Shown here piece by piece: positions 18,553 to 27,059 of a DNA stretch of 64,000 nucleotides. The stretch is from Gp1-AA122 sp036378535 (GTDB lineage Bacteria; Acidobacteriota; Terriglobia; Terriglobales; Acidobacteriaceae), in assembly GCA_036378535.1 (NCBI GenBank), contig DASUWH010000029.1, positions 45,235 to 109,234 of the forward strand, written 5' to 3'. A model generated the notes under the pieces. It made no database searches. It was not told where the DNA came from and saw nothing but the letters and a program-made list of their open reading frames with translations. A program made the translations under genes and the position numbers. Position 1 is the first letter of the stretch, and the number at the start of each line of letters is the position of its first letter.

Positions 18553-18864
18553 ATGCCTGCCAGTGCCGTATTCGAAGCTGTCGCGGAGCCGACTCGACGG
18601 GCGGTACTCGATTTGCTCTCCACTCGCGAACACTCGGTGAACGATCTGGTTGCCCGGTTCGACATGACCCAGCCCGCCATCTCGCATCATCTGCGGATCC
18701 TGCGCGAGGCGGGGTTGGTCAAAAACCGCCAGGTCGGACGACAACGGCTGTATCGCTTGCATGGTCGCCCTCTGCGCGAGATTTACGACTGGGTCGCGCA
18801 TTATCAGCGATTCTGGACCGATAAGCTCGGCGCTCTGGGCGAACACTTGCGGAGAAATCCATGA
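18553..18864 (+). CDS. ArsR-family winged-helix repressor
   Basis: A 103-residue ArsR/SmtB-type regulator. The winged helix runs AVAEPTRRAVLDLLST, VNDLVARFDMTQPAISHHLRIL (recognition helix) and LVKNRQVGRQRLYRL. No CxC-type metal site is visible, so it probably belongs to the SRPBCC-linked, non-metal branch. No Shine-Dalgarno precedes the ATG, and the predicted -10 lies only seven bases upstream, so the mRNA should be leaderless. The stop overlaps the next gene by four bases (ATGA), coupling it to the SRPBCC-DinB protein, a common ArsR-AHSA1 pairing. Confidence 0.92.
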   Translation: MPASAVFEAVAEPTRRAVLDLLSTREHSVNDLVARFDMTQPAISHHLRILREAGLVKNRQVGRQRLYRLHGRPLREIYDWVAHYQRFWTDKLGALGEHLRRNP

Positions 18865-19781
18865 AACGCGATCTGCGCTTCGAGGCGGTTTATCCCTATC
18901 CCCGAGAGCGGGTTTGGCGGGCGCTCACCAATCGCGACGAACTGGCCCAGTGGCTTATGAAGAATGACTTCGAAGCCAAGCCAGGTCGACGGTTCGAGCT
19001 TCATGACAAGAGCCGTCCGGGCTTCGACGGGAGTGTGCATTGCGAGATACTCGAAATCGACGAACCGCGGCGGCTCGCCTACACGTGGGTGAGTGGAAGT
19101 CTGGTAACGGTGGTGCGTTTCAGCCTTGACACGGTGGAGGATGGCGCAACGCGGCTGACACTGGAACACAGCGGATTCGACGCGACCGGCGGCCAGATGA
19201 TCAGCGCTCTGCTGAGCTGGAATCGCAGGTTGCGCGAGGAACTCCCGACACTTTTTGGCAAACCTGCGACGTCCAGCGTGCACTGCAATGTGGATGTCGT
19301 CAGCGCCTTGATCGAGCGCTATGAGCACGGAGCGGCAGCCTTGGCGAAGTTGATGGCGGGAGTTCCGCCGGATCTGCTCGAGCTTGCTCCCGCAGAAGGG
19401 GAGTGGAGTGCGCATCAGATTGCTCTGCATATCGTGGATGCGGAGATTGTCGGCGCCACGCGCCTGCGCATGATTGCCGCGCAGCCCGGCGCAACCCTAT
19501 CCGCCTATGCGGGCGATGTCTGGGGCAGAGAATTGGCCTACGGTGAACAGCAGCTCGCACCGGCACTCGAATTGTTTCGCGCCCTGCGGCAAGTCACCGG
19601 CACCATGCTTCGCCAGATTCCGCTGGCCGCCTGGGCCAATCGTGCTGAGCATGAAGAGGCCGGAGAGGTCACGCTGGAGTCCTATCTCGATTCCCATTGC
19701 GAGCACGCCGAGATTCACATGCAGGAAATCGAAGCATTGCTCAAGAGGCTGAGCGTGGTTCCGATCGCCACCGGAACCTAG
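18861..19781 (+). CDS. SRPBCC (AHSA1-like) and DinB domain fusion
   Basis: A 306-residue two-domain protein. Residues 1-~140 form an AHSA1/START-like SRPBCC domain (FEAVYPYPRERVWRALTN, WLMKNDFEAKPGRRFEL, LTLEHSGFD). Residues ~150-295 form a DinB/YfiT four-helix domain with a likely metal triad: His in ALHIVDAE and the HxxxH of CEHAEIH. SRPBCC domains bind hydrophobic small molecules; DinB-type proteins include metal-dependent thiol S-transferases. The fusion may be a detoxification enzyme under the ArsR repressor. It starts inside the stop of arsR. Substrate unknown. Confidence 0.85.
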   Translation: MKRDLRFEAVYPYPRERVWRALTNRDELAQWLMKNDFEAKPGRRFELHDKSRPGFDGSVHCEILEIDEPRRLAYTWVSGSLVTVVRFSLDTVEDGATRLTLEHSGFDATGGQMISALLSWNRRLREELPTLFGKPATSSVHCNVDVVSALIERYEHGAAALAKLMAGVPPDLLELAPAEGEWSAHQIALHIVDAEIVGATRLRMIAAQPGATLSAYAGDVWGRELAYGEQQLAPALELFRALRQVTGTMLRQIPLAAWANRAEHEEAGEVTLESYLDSHCEHAEIHMQEIEALLKRLSVVPIATGT

Positions 19782-19826
19782 GGTCCGCACACATCACTAC
19801 TTCTCTTGCTTGCCCGGCTGAATGAA

Positions 19827-20327
19827 CTACGCGAACGGGTTCTCGTCCGCCGTGGGCCCGTAAACGGAGGGAACCGAGACATCCAGCAGGCGCAGGTATA
19901 CCGACAACTGCCCGCGATGATGGTAGATGTGATTCAGCACATTGGTTCGAAACGCCGCCAGCCGGGACTTGCGCAGGATTTCTCTGCCTTGGAACACCAT
20001 GCGCCAGCTGCCTAGCGCGGTCTGCTCACTCATGTTGGTGAGTGCTGCCTCGGCGGTGCGCACATTCTTCTCAAAGGCCGCGCGGATTTCCTCGGCAGTT
20101 TTCATGGTGCTGGGCGCTACCGTGCCCGGCGAGAATTCGTCAGAATTCGTGATTTTTTCCACCATGCCGGGAATATTAGCGAGGTGCGTGGCGAGTTCTC
20201 CCAACGAGCGGGATTTTGGGTGCGGTTTCCAGGCTAGCTTTTCGGAAGGAATTCGTTCCAGCACGCGCCGCATGGCGGGAACTTCTTCACGCAGTTCGGT
20301 CAAGATCGGTTCGACGATGGAAGGCAC
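19827..20327 (-). CDS. DinB family protein
   Basis: A 166-residue DinB-superfamily protein (helical bundle) with the likely metal ligands His in LATHLANIPG and the HxxxH-type NHIYHHRGQ. SRSLGELATHL is a typical first-ligand helix, and GQLSVYLRLL a typical end. GTG 20327 is taken as start because AAGGAG stands eight bases upstream; the longer GTG 20336 would overlap that site. It converges on the SRPBCC-DinB gene with 45 bp between stops. The family includes DNA-damage-inducible proteins and bacillithiol S-transferases; a transferase role fits the nearby YpdA but is inference. Confidence 0.88.
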   Translation of the reverse strand: MPSIVEPILTELREEVPAMRRVLERIPSEKLAWKPHPKSRSLGELATHLANIPGMVEKITNSDEFSPGTVAPSTMKTAEEIRAAFEKNVRTAEAALTNMSEQTALGSWRMVFQGREILRKSRLAAFRTNVLNHIYHHRGQLSVYLRLLDVSVPSVYGPTADENPFA

Positions 20328-20673
20328 TCGAGTCACTCCTTAATCTTGAGATTACTCGATTCCGCGGCCAAACGCATGGCCGCACAGCTAAAGGCCACCG
20401 AAAGTGTTCCGGCGTGTCGTCAGTGGGGAAAGGGCTTTCGCACCACTACGACCGGCTTAATTTGTCGATCAGGCAGACAATGTCTGATCGGCCGGTTTGT
20501 CATTGTGGATGCCAAAAAACCAGACGCCCTGGCGTGGCATGACGCCGGGGGATGCATAGTCCTCCTCAACAATGTAGGTCGGCTACAGAACTTTCCTGAT
20601 CGGCCTACGCTCAACCAAGTGGTGACAAGCGTCATCTGAATGGGGCGGAGGGAGAAACCAGAGAGGCACAATT
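20328..20673. other. Divergent intergenic region with inverted repeats
   Basis: 346 bp between the DinB gene and the receiver-domain gene, which point away from each other. It contains an inverted repeat at 20466-20490 (cgatcag ... ctgatcg, with gacaatgt inside), a second copy of ctgatcggcc at 20596-20605, and a small hairpin gcggcc / ggccgc at 20364-20383. These could be operator sites; no gene is supported. Confidence 0.4.
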
Positions 20674-21060
20674 ATGGCTATCAGAGTTCTAATTGCTGAC
20701 GATCATGGCTCATTCCGGCGGGCTCTGCGCACGGCGCTGGAGCATGGAGATTATGAAATTTGTGGGGAAGCAAAGGATGGGATTGAAGCCGTGCGGCTAG
20801 CTACCCAGTACAAGCCCGATGTAGTGATCACCGACCTCCTTATGCCGGGCCTCAGTGGCTTCCACGCAGCCAAGCAAATCAATGATGCTCTGCCGGAGAC
20901 GCCCATCGTGCTTATGACCCTTTACGACAACCGCCAGGTGCAGATGGAGGCCGCTCGCTACGGAATTGCAGCAGTGGTCTCGAAGACGCAACCGGGGAAA
21001 CTCATCAGCATTCTCGACGAGGCTCTGCAACGGGTTGTGCAGCCGGAATCGTCGAACTAA
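20674..21060 (+). CDS. Stand-alone response regulator receiver domain
   Basis: A 128-residue CheY-like protein with only a receiver domain. ADD near residues 8-10 supplies the acidic Mg site, ITDLLMPGLSG holds the phospho-acceptor Asp (about 54), and SKTQPG carries the conserved Lys. The sequence is closest in style to the receiver half of NarL/FixJ regulators, but there is no HTH. GAGAGG lies about nine bases before ATG. No histidine kinase is adjacent, so it is an orphan; it might signal by protein contact, perhaps with one of the orphan LuxR HTH proteins at 4.7-5.1 kb, which is speculation. Confidence 0.92.
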   Translation: MAIRVLIADDHGSFRRALRTALEHGDYEICGEAKDGIEAVRLATQYKPDVVITDLLMPGLSGFHAAKQINDALPETPIVLMTLYDNRQVQMEAARYGIAAVVSKTQPGKLISILDEALQRVVQPESSN

Positions 21061-21204
21061 AAGCGGCTCGTCCTGATTCGCCCGTCATTTTCGGTCAGTC
21101 ATCCGCTGTTAACCAACACGGCAAGTCGGCGCTGAACTTTGTTGACCGCTACCGGTGTGCATACTACGCTGGCGACAGCCCTCTCCTTAGCTTCGAGGAT
21201 GGTT

Positions 21205-21861
21205 ATGTTCATTTTGCGCAGGCGTTGCCGCTGGCCAGTGCTGATGGTTTTTGCGTCGTTAGCTGCGTATGCGAGCGACAGCGACGTTGCGGTCGTCCAA
21301 GCGCACACGGCATGGCTGAACGGGACGCCGATCCCGCGTGTGTCAGCGATTTTTCCCGGGGACATCGTTCAGACCAAAACCGATTTTGCCGACATTGACG
21401 CGTTCGGTTCCAAGGTGCTGATCGGGAAGGAATCGCTGGTAACTTATCGCAGCAACGCGGTGGAATTGGAACGGGGAGGCGTGTCGGTTACGACCTCCAA
21501 GGCTCTGGCGGCTCAGATTGGAGGGCTCACGATCCGGCCGGCCGCGGCAGACTGGACCGAATTCCAGGTGACCAACAGTGACGGTGCCGTGCACGTTGTT
21601 GCGACCAAAGGCGATTTGCTGCTGGCCGATGAAAAAGGCACCAGTACCTTGGGTGCAGGGCAAGAGACGACGCGTGAGGTATCCACCCATAAAAGCAAGA
21701 AAAGATCGGCTGGAGCGGTTCCTGCCGCCCAGGGGAGCGTGATGGATTCCAAAGCGGCGGTGCTTGCCGGCGGCGCCATCATTGGTGGGGTGACGGTGTG
21801 GGTGCTGTGCCAGCCTGAGGATCCCATCAGTCCGGACACTCCTAGCGGCGGATGCCGATAA
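21205..21861 (+). CDS. Exported FecR-like protein with C-terminal hydrophobic segment
   Basis: A 218-residue protein. A signal peptide (MFILRRRCRWPVLMVF, ending AAYA) leads into a FecR-like beta domain: VSAIFPGDIVQTKTD, ADIDAFGSKVLIGKES, VELERGGVSVTTS. A Lys/Arg-rich linker and a hydrophobic helix (AAVLAGGAIIGGVTVWVL) lie near the C-terminus, followed by a short Pro/Gly tail. ATG 21205 is chosen since GAGG is six bases upstream; two earlier in-frame starts are less well placed. No sigma factor or TonB receptor is adjacent, so the classic FecR signalling role is not supported. Likely a periplasmic, membrane-anchored structural or sensing protein. Confidence 0.75.
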   Translation: MFILRRRCRWPVLMVFASLAAYASDSDVAVVQAHTAWLNGTPIPRVSAIFPGDIVQTKTDFADIDAFGSKVLIGKESLVTYRSNAVELERGGVSVTTSKALAAQIGGLTIRPAAADWTEFQVTNSDGAVHVVATKGDLLLADEKGTSTLGAGQETTREVSTHKSKKRSAGAVPAAQGSVMDSKAAVLAGGAIIGGVTVWVLCQPEDPISPDTPSGGCR

Positions 21862-22004
21862 GCGAACATTTACCTTAATTTCTTCCACAATCGCACCGTC
21901 ACGGCTACAATTCGCCTTCCTTTTGTTTAGTTGCGCTTCCGCTTCTCACTTGTATTGGCATGAGAAGGTGGGCGTCGACATGCGTGAATCCTAGGGAGGG
22001 GCCT

Positions 22005-22553
22005 ATGAAGTGGTTTGCCGCTGCACTGCTTTTTGTGACGTGCTCTGCGGTCGCGCAAAGCGATCGGCTGTTTTTTCCCAAGAATTTTATCTGGGGGTAT
22101 TCGCAGTTCGACGTGGCTCCGCCCCACAACGAGCCGGATCCGAATATATGCGCGGCCAATGCCGGCTCGGCGCAGTATGGGGGCGTCAACGCCCCGTGCA
22201 CAGCTTTTGTGCGCTACATGCTTTGGGGGTACGTGGAGGTGCGTCCGTTTGCGCGCACGCAGCTGAAGCGGCTTTTGTTTTTCGGGGAGCCGCGATTTTT
22301 ATTTGGCAGGAACCTGCCGCAGACGTTGTACACGGCGTCGATGGCGGGGATCGGGTGGGAGCGGAGTTGGGGAGCAGGCATTGAAATAGGACGCGGGTTC
22401 GAGGCGCGGGTCACGCAGCATTTCTTGTTTCAACGTTTCGGATCGCGCGACCGGTATTTGGGCCCGGCCGATCTCGGCCCTAACGGGCCTTGGGGGCGGT
22501 ATACGGTGATTGGGGTCAGGAAATATTTTGGGTATCGGAAGGGAGGAGAGTAA
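22005..22553 (+). CDS. Small exported beta-rich protein of unknown function
   Basis: A 182-residue protein with a clear signal peptide (MKWFAAALLFVTCSAVA). The rest is rich in aromatic and glycine residues in alternating patterns (FLFGRNLPQTLY, AGIGWERSWGAGIEIG, VTQHFLFQRFG, YTVIGVRKYFGYRK), consistent with an outer-membrane beta-barrel or lipocalin-like fold. AGGGAGGGG precedes the ATG. It follows the FecR-like gene by 143 bp and may or may not share its transcript. I do not recognise the family. Confidence 0.75.
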   Translation: MKWFAAALLFVTCSAVAQSDRLFFPKNFIWGYSQFDVAPPHNEPDPNICAANAGSAQYGGVNAPCTAFVRYMLWGYVEVRPFARTQLKRLLFFGEPRFLFGRNLPQTLYTASMAGIGWERSWGAGIEIGRGFEARVTQHFLFQRFGSRDRYLGPADLGPNGPWGRYTVIGVRKYFGYRKGGE

Positions 22554-22640
22554 AAACCCACCCGCGCAACCGTTCTCTTTATACCGATTCCTGTGGTATG
22601 GCTAAAGAGCCGTGCTCAATTGTTAGTCAGCTATGGTTAT

Positions 22641-23207
22641 TCATGATGCCCGCTGCAGACCTTCAGGACGGCTGTCCTTCCACCGACGGCGAGCTACATC
22701 GGCGTCTTCGGCACCTGCCTGGTCGAGAATTCTGCGCGCGGTCTTTGCGGCATCATCATCTGTACTGTTCACAATAACGACGGAACGACCTTGCTTCAGC
22801 AAATCGCGATAGAAAAATACGTCATCTTTGGGAATACCATCATCGAGGGCATCTTCGGACTGGTGTCCGATCCTGGCGCCGGCGGCAGCTCCACCGGCTC
22901 CCAGCAAGGCGGCGGCCCCGAGTCCGACAGCCATGATGGGACCAATTCCGGGAATCAACACGCTGGCGACGGCGCTTCCGAGGGATAAGCCGCCGCTCGC
23001 GCCTATGACTCCGCCAAGGAATGCCCCCACGGCTTTGCCCATGCCAGGAGCTTCCGCGTCGGTGGTGCGGAGGGCTTCGATTTCTTCGGGCGCGCATTCG
23101 CCGGTAAAGTAGTTGAGCGAATTATCAGGCGTGCCGCTGCTCAGCAACGCTCGTATGGCCTGCTCCGCCTGCGCCCTCGAGTTAAAGATGCCAATGCTGG
23201 GATGCAT
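22641..23207 (-). CDS. Glycine-zipper stress-type protein
   Basis: A 188-residue protein. Residues 1-~50 (HPSIGIFNSRAQAEQAIRAL, TPDNSLNYFTG) resemble the N-terminal alpha/beta domain of YflT/general-stress-protein-17M-like proteins, where a small ferredoxin-like fold reads NxxxAExAI. The middle (about 75-130) is a long Gly/Ala/Leu-rich helix pair (GAFLGGVIGASGGLSLG, GLGAAALLGAGGAAAGA) of glycine-zipper type, likely membrane inserted. The last part (DDVFFYRDLLKQGRSVVIV) is a soluble alpha/beta segment. ATG 23207 has GGAGG five bases upstream; the longer frame is not used. Function unknown. Confidence 0.8.
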   Translation of the reverse strand: MHPSIGIFNSRAQAEQAIRALLSSGTPDNSLNYFTGECAPEEIEALRTTDAEAPGMGKAVGAFLGGVIGASGGLSLGSAVASVLIPGIGPIMAVGLGAAALLGAGGAAAGARIGHQSEDALDDGIPKDDVFFYRDLLKQGRSVVIVNSTDDDAAKTARRILDQAGAEDADVARRRWKDSRPEGLQRAS

Positions 23208-23467
23208 AGTGCCTCCGGATCGTACAGGCACTTCGATGCGCCAAGCTCGACAGAGGTGTCCCGGTAAGGGTTTAGTTGATTTACGAGAGAACCTTTGAGC
23301 AGCCGGCATGCAGAGAGCTGAGATCGTGGTCATGCCGGTAAACACAAGGTCCCTCCACTCGGCTTGCGCCCTCGGTCGGGGTGACAGATTGAATGTTGGG
23401 GATGAAGTCTCGCAATTCCAAGAAGTGAAGGGTACCTTTCGCCGGGGCTGAAGTCGCGCGCGATGCA
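23208..23467. repeat. Intergenic DNA resembling scattered acidobacterial repeats
   Basis: 260 bp upstream of both flanking genes. It contains cctcggtcggggtgacag (about 23371-23388) and ccggggctgaagtcgcgcg (about 23442-23460). Both look like short multi-copy intergenic repeats I associate with Koribacter-like genomes; the second resembles the internal hairpin of the element at 51.4 kb. Copy number cannot be judged from this window. Confidence 0.3.
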
Positions 23468-26467
23468 GTGATTTTCGCGTGCTATGCTGGCTGCTCTGGG
23501 CAAATTACTTTGTCATTCTCATTTGTGCCCGCTGGTTCCCGGCCGGCCGCGGACTTGAATGCGGCACTGGCGGCAATTCCATTCGCCGATGGGGAACGCT
23601 CCCGTGTTTATCTTGCGCACGCCATCGAGCGGGTTTCCCCAGCACTGGGAACGATGTTGCCGGCACTGATCGCCGAGGCTGCCGATCCTGATTCTGCCAT
23701 CCTTCTCTTCGATCGCCTGGTGAGTGAAGCCGGCGAAGAAGCGAAGAGTTTGCTGGAGCAAACCCATTTCCTCGCACATTATCCGATTGTTGTATTCGGG
23801 CACAGCCGCTATCTGGGCGAAACCCTCCTGCAGTATCCGGACTTGTTGGCCTCATTCTCGCGTGACCGGAGCATAGAACGCGGCTTTTCGCGGGAGGATT
23901 TTCACGTGGCGCTGACCGAGTTCCGATCGCGCTCTCCGGAAGCGGATACATCCCTTCTGCTGGCGCGCTTCAAGCGCCGGCAATACGTGCGCATCATGCT
24001 GCGCGATGTACTGAAGATTGCGTCACTGGCAGAAACGACGGCGGAGCTTTCCTGGTTATCGGATGTCTTGATTGAGCACGCGTTGCACGCGGCCGAGAAC
24101 GAGTTGCAGCAGCGCTTTGAGGCGGCGCAACACCTTGATGGCGGAGGCCGGCTGGCCGACACTCCGTTTGCCATCCTCTCGCTTGGCAAGTTGGGGGGAA
24201 ACGAGCTCAACTACAACTCCGATATTGATTTGCTGTATCTGTATGGCGATGGCGCGCCGGTCGCGGAGCCGACGGTCAGCAAACACGAATATTTCATACG
24301 TCTGGCCCAGACAGTCACGGATCTGCTGGGGCGGGTCACCGGCGAGGGGCCGGTTTTTCGAATTGATCTGCGGTTGCGTCCGGAAGGCAAAGAGGGTGAG
24401 CTGGCGGTCAGCCTGACGCATTGCCTACGGTACTACTCCGAAGTGGCGCACGACTGGGAGCGGCAGGCACTGATCAAAGCGCGCCACTCGGCGGGAGACG
24501 CAGCCTTAGCGGGAGAGTTTCTTCGCGGTGTACAAGCGCACGTCTACCGCCAGGAGCTGAATTTCGCAGCCATCAAGACCGCGTTGCTGGCTCGGGAGAA
24601 GATGCAATCCAAGCGACGGACCGCCAGCGGTGTTCGGGGCCGGGGAGGACTTGACGTAAAGCTCGATTCCGGCGGAATACGCGATATCGAATTCCTGGTG
24701 CAATGCCTGCAGCGCACCTACGGCGGCGTAGAACCGTGGCTGCGTTCCAGCGGAACCCTATCCGCGCTGCACAAACTGCACGACAAAGGACACCTGAGCG
24801 GAAAGGACTTTCACGATCTCAGTACTGGGTACGAATTCCTGCGGCGCGTCGAGCATTTTCTCCAACTGCGTCACGGGCAGCAGACGCACCGCTTGCCCGA
24901 TCATCCGCGTGAACTCGCCATCCTCGGGCGCGCAGTCGAAGATTATGTGCAGGCGGGGAAGCGGGTAGGGAACGTGACCAGCGTCATTCGACAGCGGATG
25001 GCGGCCGTGGCCGAGATCTACACCCGTGTCGTCTATCATCAGCAGGGCGACAGCCGGAATAGCGCTAGCGATCTGGATTTCCGGTTACTGGCGCCCGGCG
25101 CAGTGCCTTCGGAACGCTCCGACGAGTACATGCTGCAGCGTCTTGCCGGCGAATGTCCTGCAATTTATGAACTCACGCAACGCAGAGACCTTCGAGCCGA
25201 CGTTCGGAGGAGTCTGCTTCGCTTTCTTAGCTCGGCTTTCACCAGCTCCGATCGGTATAGCGTTCTTCTGCGCAATGCGGGCGCAGTAGAACGTGCAGTC
25301 GTGCTCTTCGAGGTGAGTGAGTATCTGACGGATATGCTGGTGCGACATCCCGAGGAAATCACCACCTTGGCGCATCTCCCGACAGACGCGGCCAGAATGA
25401 AACCGGGGCAGCTTTTCGAAGAGGCGCTCGGCTTCGGGGCCGTCGCAGCTGATCCCGTTTTGACCTATGTGGCTGGTTCCGGCTGCTCGCATCAGGAGAA
25501 GCTTTCTATTCTGCGCAGGCATTACCGGCAACGCGAATTCGCCTCGGGAGCGCGCGATGTCCTGGAACTGCGGGATGTATATGAGTCGCTAGCATCTACC
25601 GCGGCACAGGCGGAAGAAGCGATTGTTGCTGCTTTTCGCATGGCTGGTGCGCCGGCCGGTATGGCAGTGCTTGCTGTCGGTCGTCTGGGTAGCAGGGAAT
25701 TTGATCTGTTTTCGGACGCGGACCTGCTGTTTGTGGCCGATGAAGGGCGCGACCGTGGAGCACTGACCAAGGCGGCGGAAATGATCATGCACGCGCTGGC
25801 TGCGTATACACAGGAAGGAATGCTGTTTCCCGTGGATCCTCGTCTGCGGCCGCATGGCAACCAAGGCGACCTGGTTGTCAGTACGAAACAATTAGAGGCC
25901 TATTTTGCGCAAGAGGCGCAAGCGTGGGAAGCCTTGAGTTACACCAAGCTGCGACCGATTGCCGGCGATGCTCAGGTGGTGCAGCGAGCCAGCGCAGCCA
26001 GCGAAATCCTGTTCGACCGTTTTGCCCGCGATTCAGGATTTCAAGCGGCGGTGCAGGACATGCGCACCAAGCTGGAGAATGCCGGCGAGCAGAACTTCAA
26101 GACATCTCCCGGAGGGACTTACGATATCGATTTTCTAGCGAGTTATTTGCTGGTCGCGAATCGAGTTCGCGAGAAGAATGGAACCTTGCGCGATCGGTTG
26201 TGGAGATGTGTCGAGGCGGGACATCTGGCCAAGGAAGAGGCTGGCATCCTGGATCACGCCGCCGAATTTCTGCGGACGACGGAACATGCGGTGCGGCTGG
26301 TGACCGGGCGAGCACGAAGATGGCTGCCGGCACGGGAGCGCGCCTTGGAGCGCACTCAGCACCTTACTGCGGCAGTACTGCGTCGCAGGTTTCCGCATGG
26401 TTTGGAAGCGGACTTGTGCGAGACTATGGCCCAAGTGCGAACTAGTTACACGCGGGTAGTGGGTTGA
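23468..26467 (+). CDS. glnE: Bifunctional glutamine synthetase adenylyltransferase/adenylyl-removing enzyme
   Basis: A 999-residue GlnE. Two nucleotidyltransferase domains are visible: the N-terminal one with LGKLGGNELNYNSDIDLLYLY and the C-terminal one with VGRLGSREFDLFSDADLLFV, each keeping the DxD metal pair. Helical PII-uridylyltransferase-like regions follow each (GGIRDIEFLVQCLQ and GGTYDIDFLASYLL). It attaches and removes AMP on glutamine synthetase in response to nitrogen status. The size is near the usual 950-1000. GTG 23468 is the first possible start without a Shine-Dalgarno; TTG 23510 or GTG 23525 are alternatives because the first 15 residues look unlike the family. The 3' end overlaps the convergent neighbour by 22 bp. 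Confidence 0.93.
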   Translation: MIFACYAGCSGQITLSFSFVPAGSRPAADLNAALAAIPFADGERSRVYLAHAIERVSPALGTMLPALIAEAADPDSAILLFDRLVSEAGEEAKSLLEQTHFLAHYPIVVFGHSRYLGETLLQYPDLLASFSRDRSIERGFSREDFHVALTEFRSRSPEADTSLLLARFKRRQYVRIMLRDVLKIASLAETTAELSWLSDVLIEHALHAAENELQQRFEAAQHLDGGGRLADTPFAILSLGKLGGNELNYNSDIDLLYLYGDGAPVAEPTVSKHEYFIRLAQTVTDLLGRVTGEGPVFRIDLRLRPEGKEGELAVSLTHCLRYYSEVAHDWERQALIKARHSAGDAALAGEFLRGVQAHVYRQELNFAAIKTALLAREKMQSKRRTASGVRGRGGLDVKLDSGGIRDIEFLVQCLQRTYGGVEPWLRSSGTLSALHKLHDKGHLSGKDFHDLSTGYEFLRRVEHFLQLRHGQQTHRLPDHPRELAILGRAVEDYVQAGKRVGNVTSVIRQRMAAVAEIYTRVVYHQQGDSRNSASDLDFRLLAPGAVPSERSDEYMLQRLAGECPAIYELTQRRDLRADVRRSLLRFLSSAFTSSDRYSVLLRNAGAVERAVVLFEVSEYLTDMLVRHPEEITTLAHLPTDAARMKPGQLFEEALGFGAVAADPVLTYVAGSGCSHQEKLSILRRHYRQREFASGARDVLELRDVYESLASTAAQAEEAIVAAFRMAGAPAGMAVLAVGRLGSREFDLFSDADLLFVADEGRDRGALTKAAEMIMHALAAYTQEGMLFPVDPRLRPHGNQGDLVVSTKQLEAYFAQEAQAWEALSYTKLRPIAGDAQVVQRASAASEILFDRFARDSGFQAAVQDMRTKLENAGEQNFKTSPGGTYDIDFLASYLLVANRVREKNGTLRDRLWRCVEAGHLAKEEAGILDHAAEFLRTTEHAVRLVTGRARRWLPARERALERTQHLTAAVLRRRFPHGLEADLCETMAQVRTSYTRVVG

Positions 26468-26976
26468 CTGCTGGGTTGGGCGTAAACGGGAGGCGGCGCG
26501 GTTTTGCGATTCCGTTGTACCAGCCAGATGATCAGAGCGATGATGCCACCCACGAAGACGAGGGGAGGAATCAGGATGGCCAGGAGCCACTTGCTTCCGC
26601 CCAGAGAAGTTACATCACCCGAGGCGGTGCTGAGCGGATCCCGGTGAACGAAACCGGCAATGGCAGTCATGTCGCCGGCAATTTGCGTCTGGCTTTCCGT
26701 ACGTACGTTTCCCCAAATTGCGGTCACATCGCCCGCCACCTCGGAGCCACTCTCAAGCGTGATATTTCCGTGAATCGCGGTTACGTCGCCTGCCGCCTGG
26801 CCGCGGATGTAAATGGAACAACCGATGCAGGTCACGTCGCTGGTCTTTTCGCCATTCTGGATGTGAATATCGCTGAAGAACTGGGTGCGCTCGGGATTAC
26901 CAGCAGCGAACGACGACAGACACCAGAATAAGAGCAGCGGGAGAGCCAATGTACGTACTCGGGGGCGAAACTTCAT
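26446..26976 (-). CDS. Membrane-anchored bactofilin-like repeat protein
   Basis: A 176-residue protein with a signal peptide (MKFRPRVRTLALPLLL, ending SFAAG). The middle consists of repeated strands of a right-handed beta-helix type: GDVTAIHGNI, GDVTAIWGNV, GDMTAIAGFV, GDVTSLGGS, the pattern seen in polymer-forming bactofilin-like domains. A transmembrane helix (LLAILIPPLVFVGGIIALIIWLV) and a Pro-rich tail close the protein. The start has AAGGAG about eight bases upstream. Topology suggests the repeats face the periplasm. It overlaps glnE tail to tail by 22 bp. Function unknown. Confidence 0.8.
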   Translation of the reverse strand: MKFRPRVRTLALPLLLFWCLSSFAAGNPERTQFFSDIHIQNGEKTSDVTCIGCSIYIRGQAAGDVTAIHGNITLESGSEVAGDVTAIWGNVRTESQTQIAGDMTAIAGFVHRDPLSTASGDVTSLGGSKWLLAILIPPLVFVGGIIALIIWLVQRNRKTAPPPVYAQPSSQPTTRV

Positions 26977-27059
26977 AAACGAGCTCCTTACTTCGCGTCG
27001 GCGCAAGCCGCGGGAGAGAAACGTTCATTATATGTCTTTACGGAAAGAAGGCGAACACG

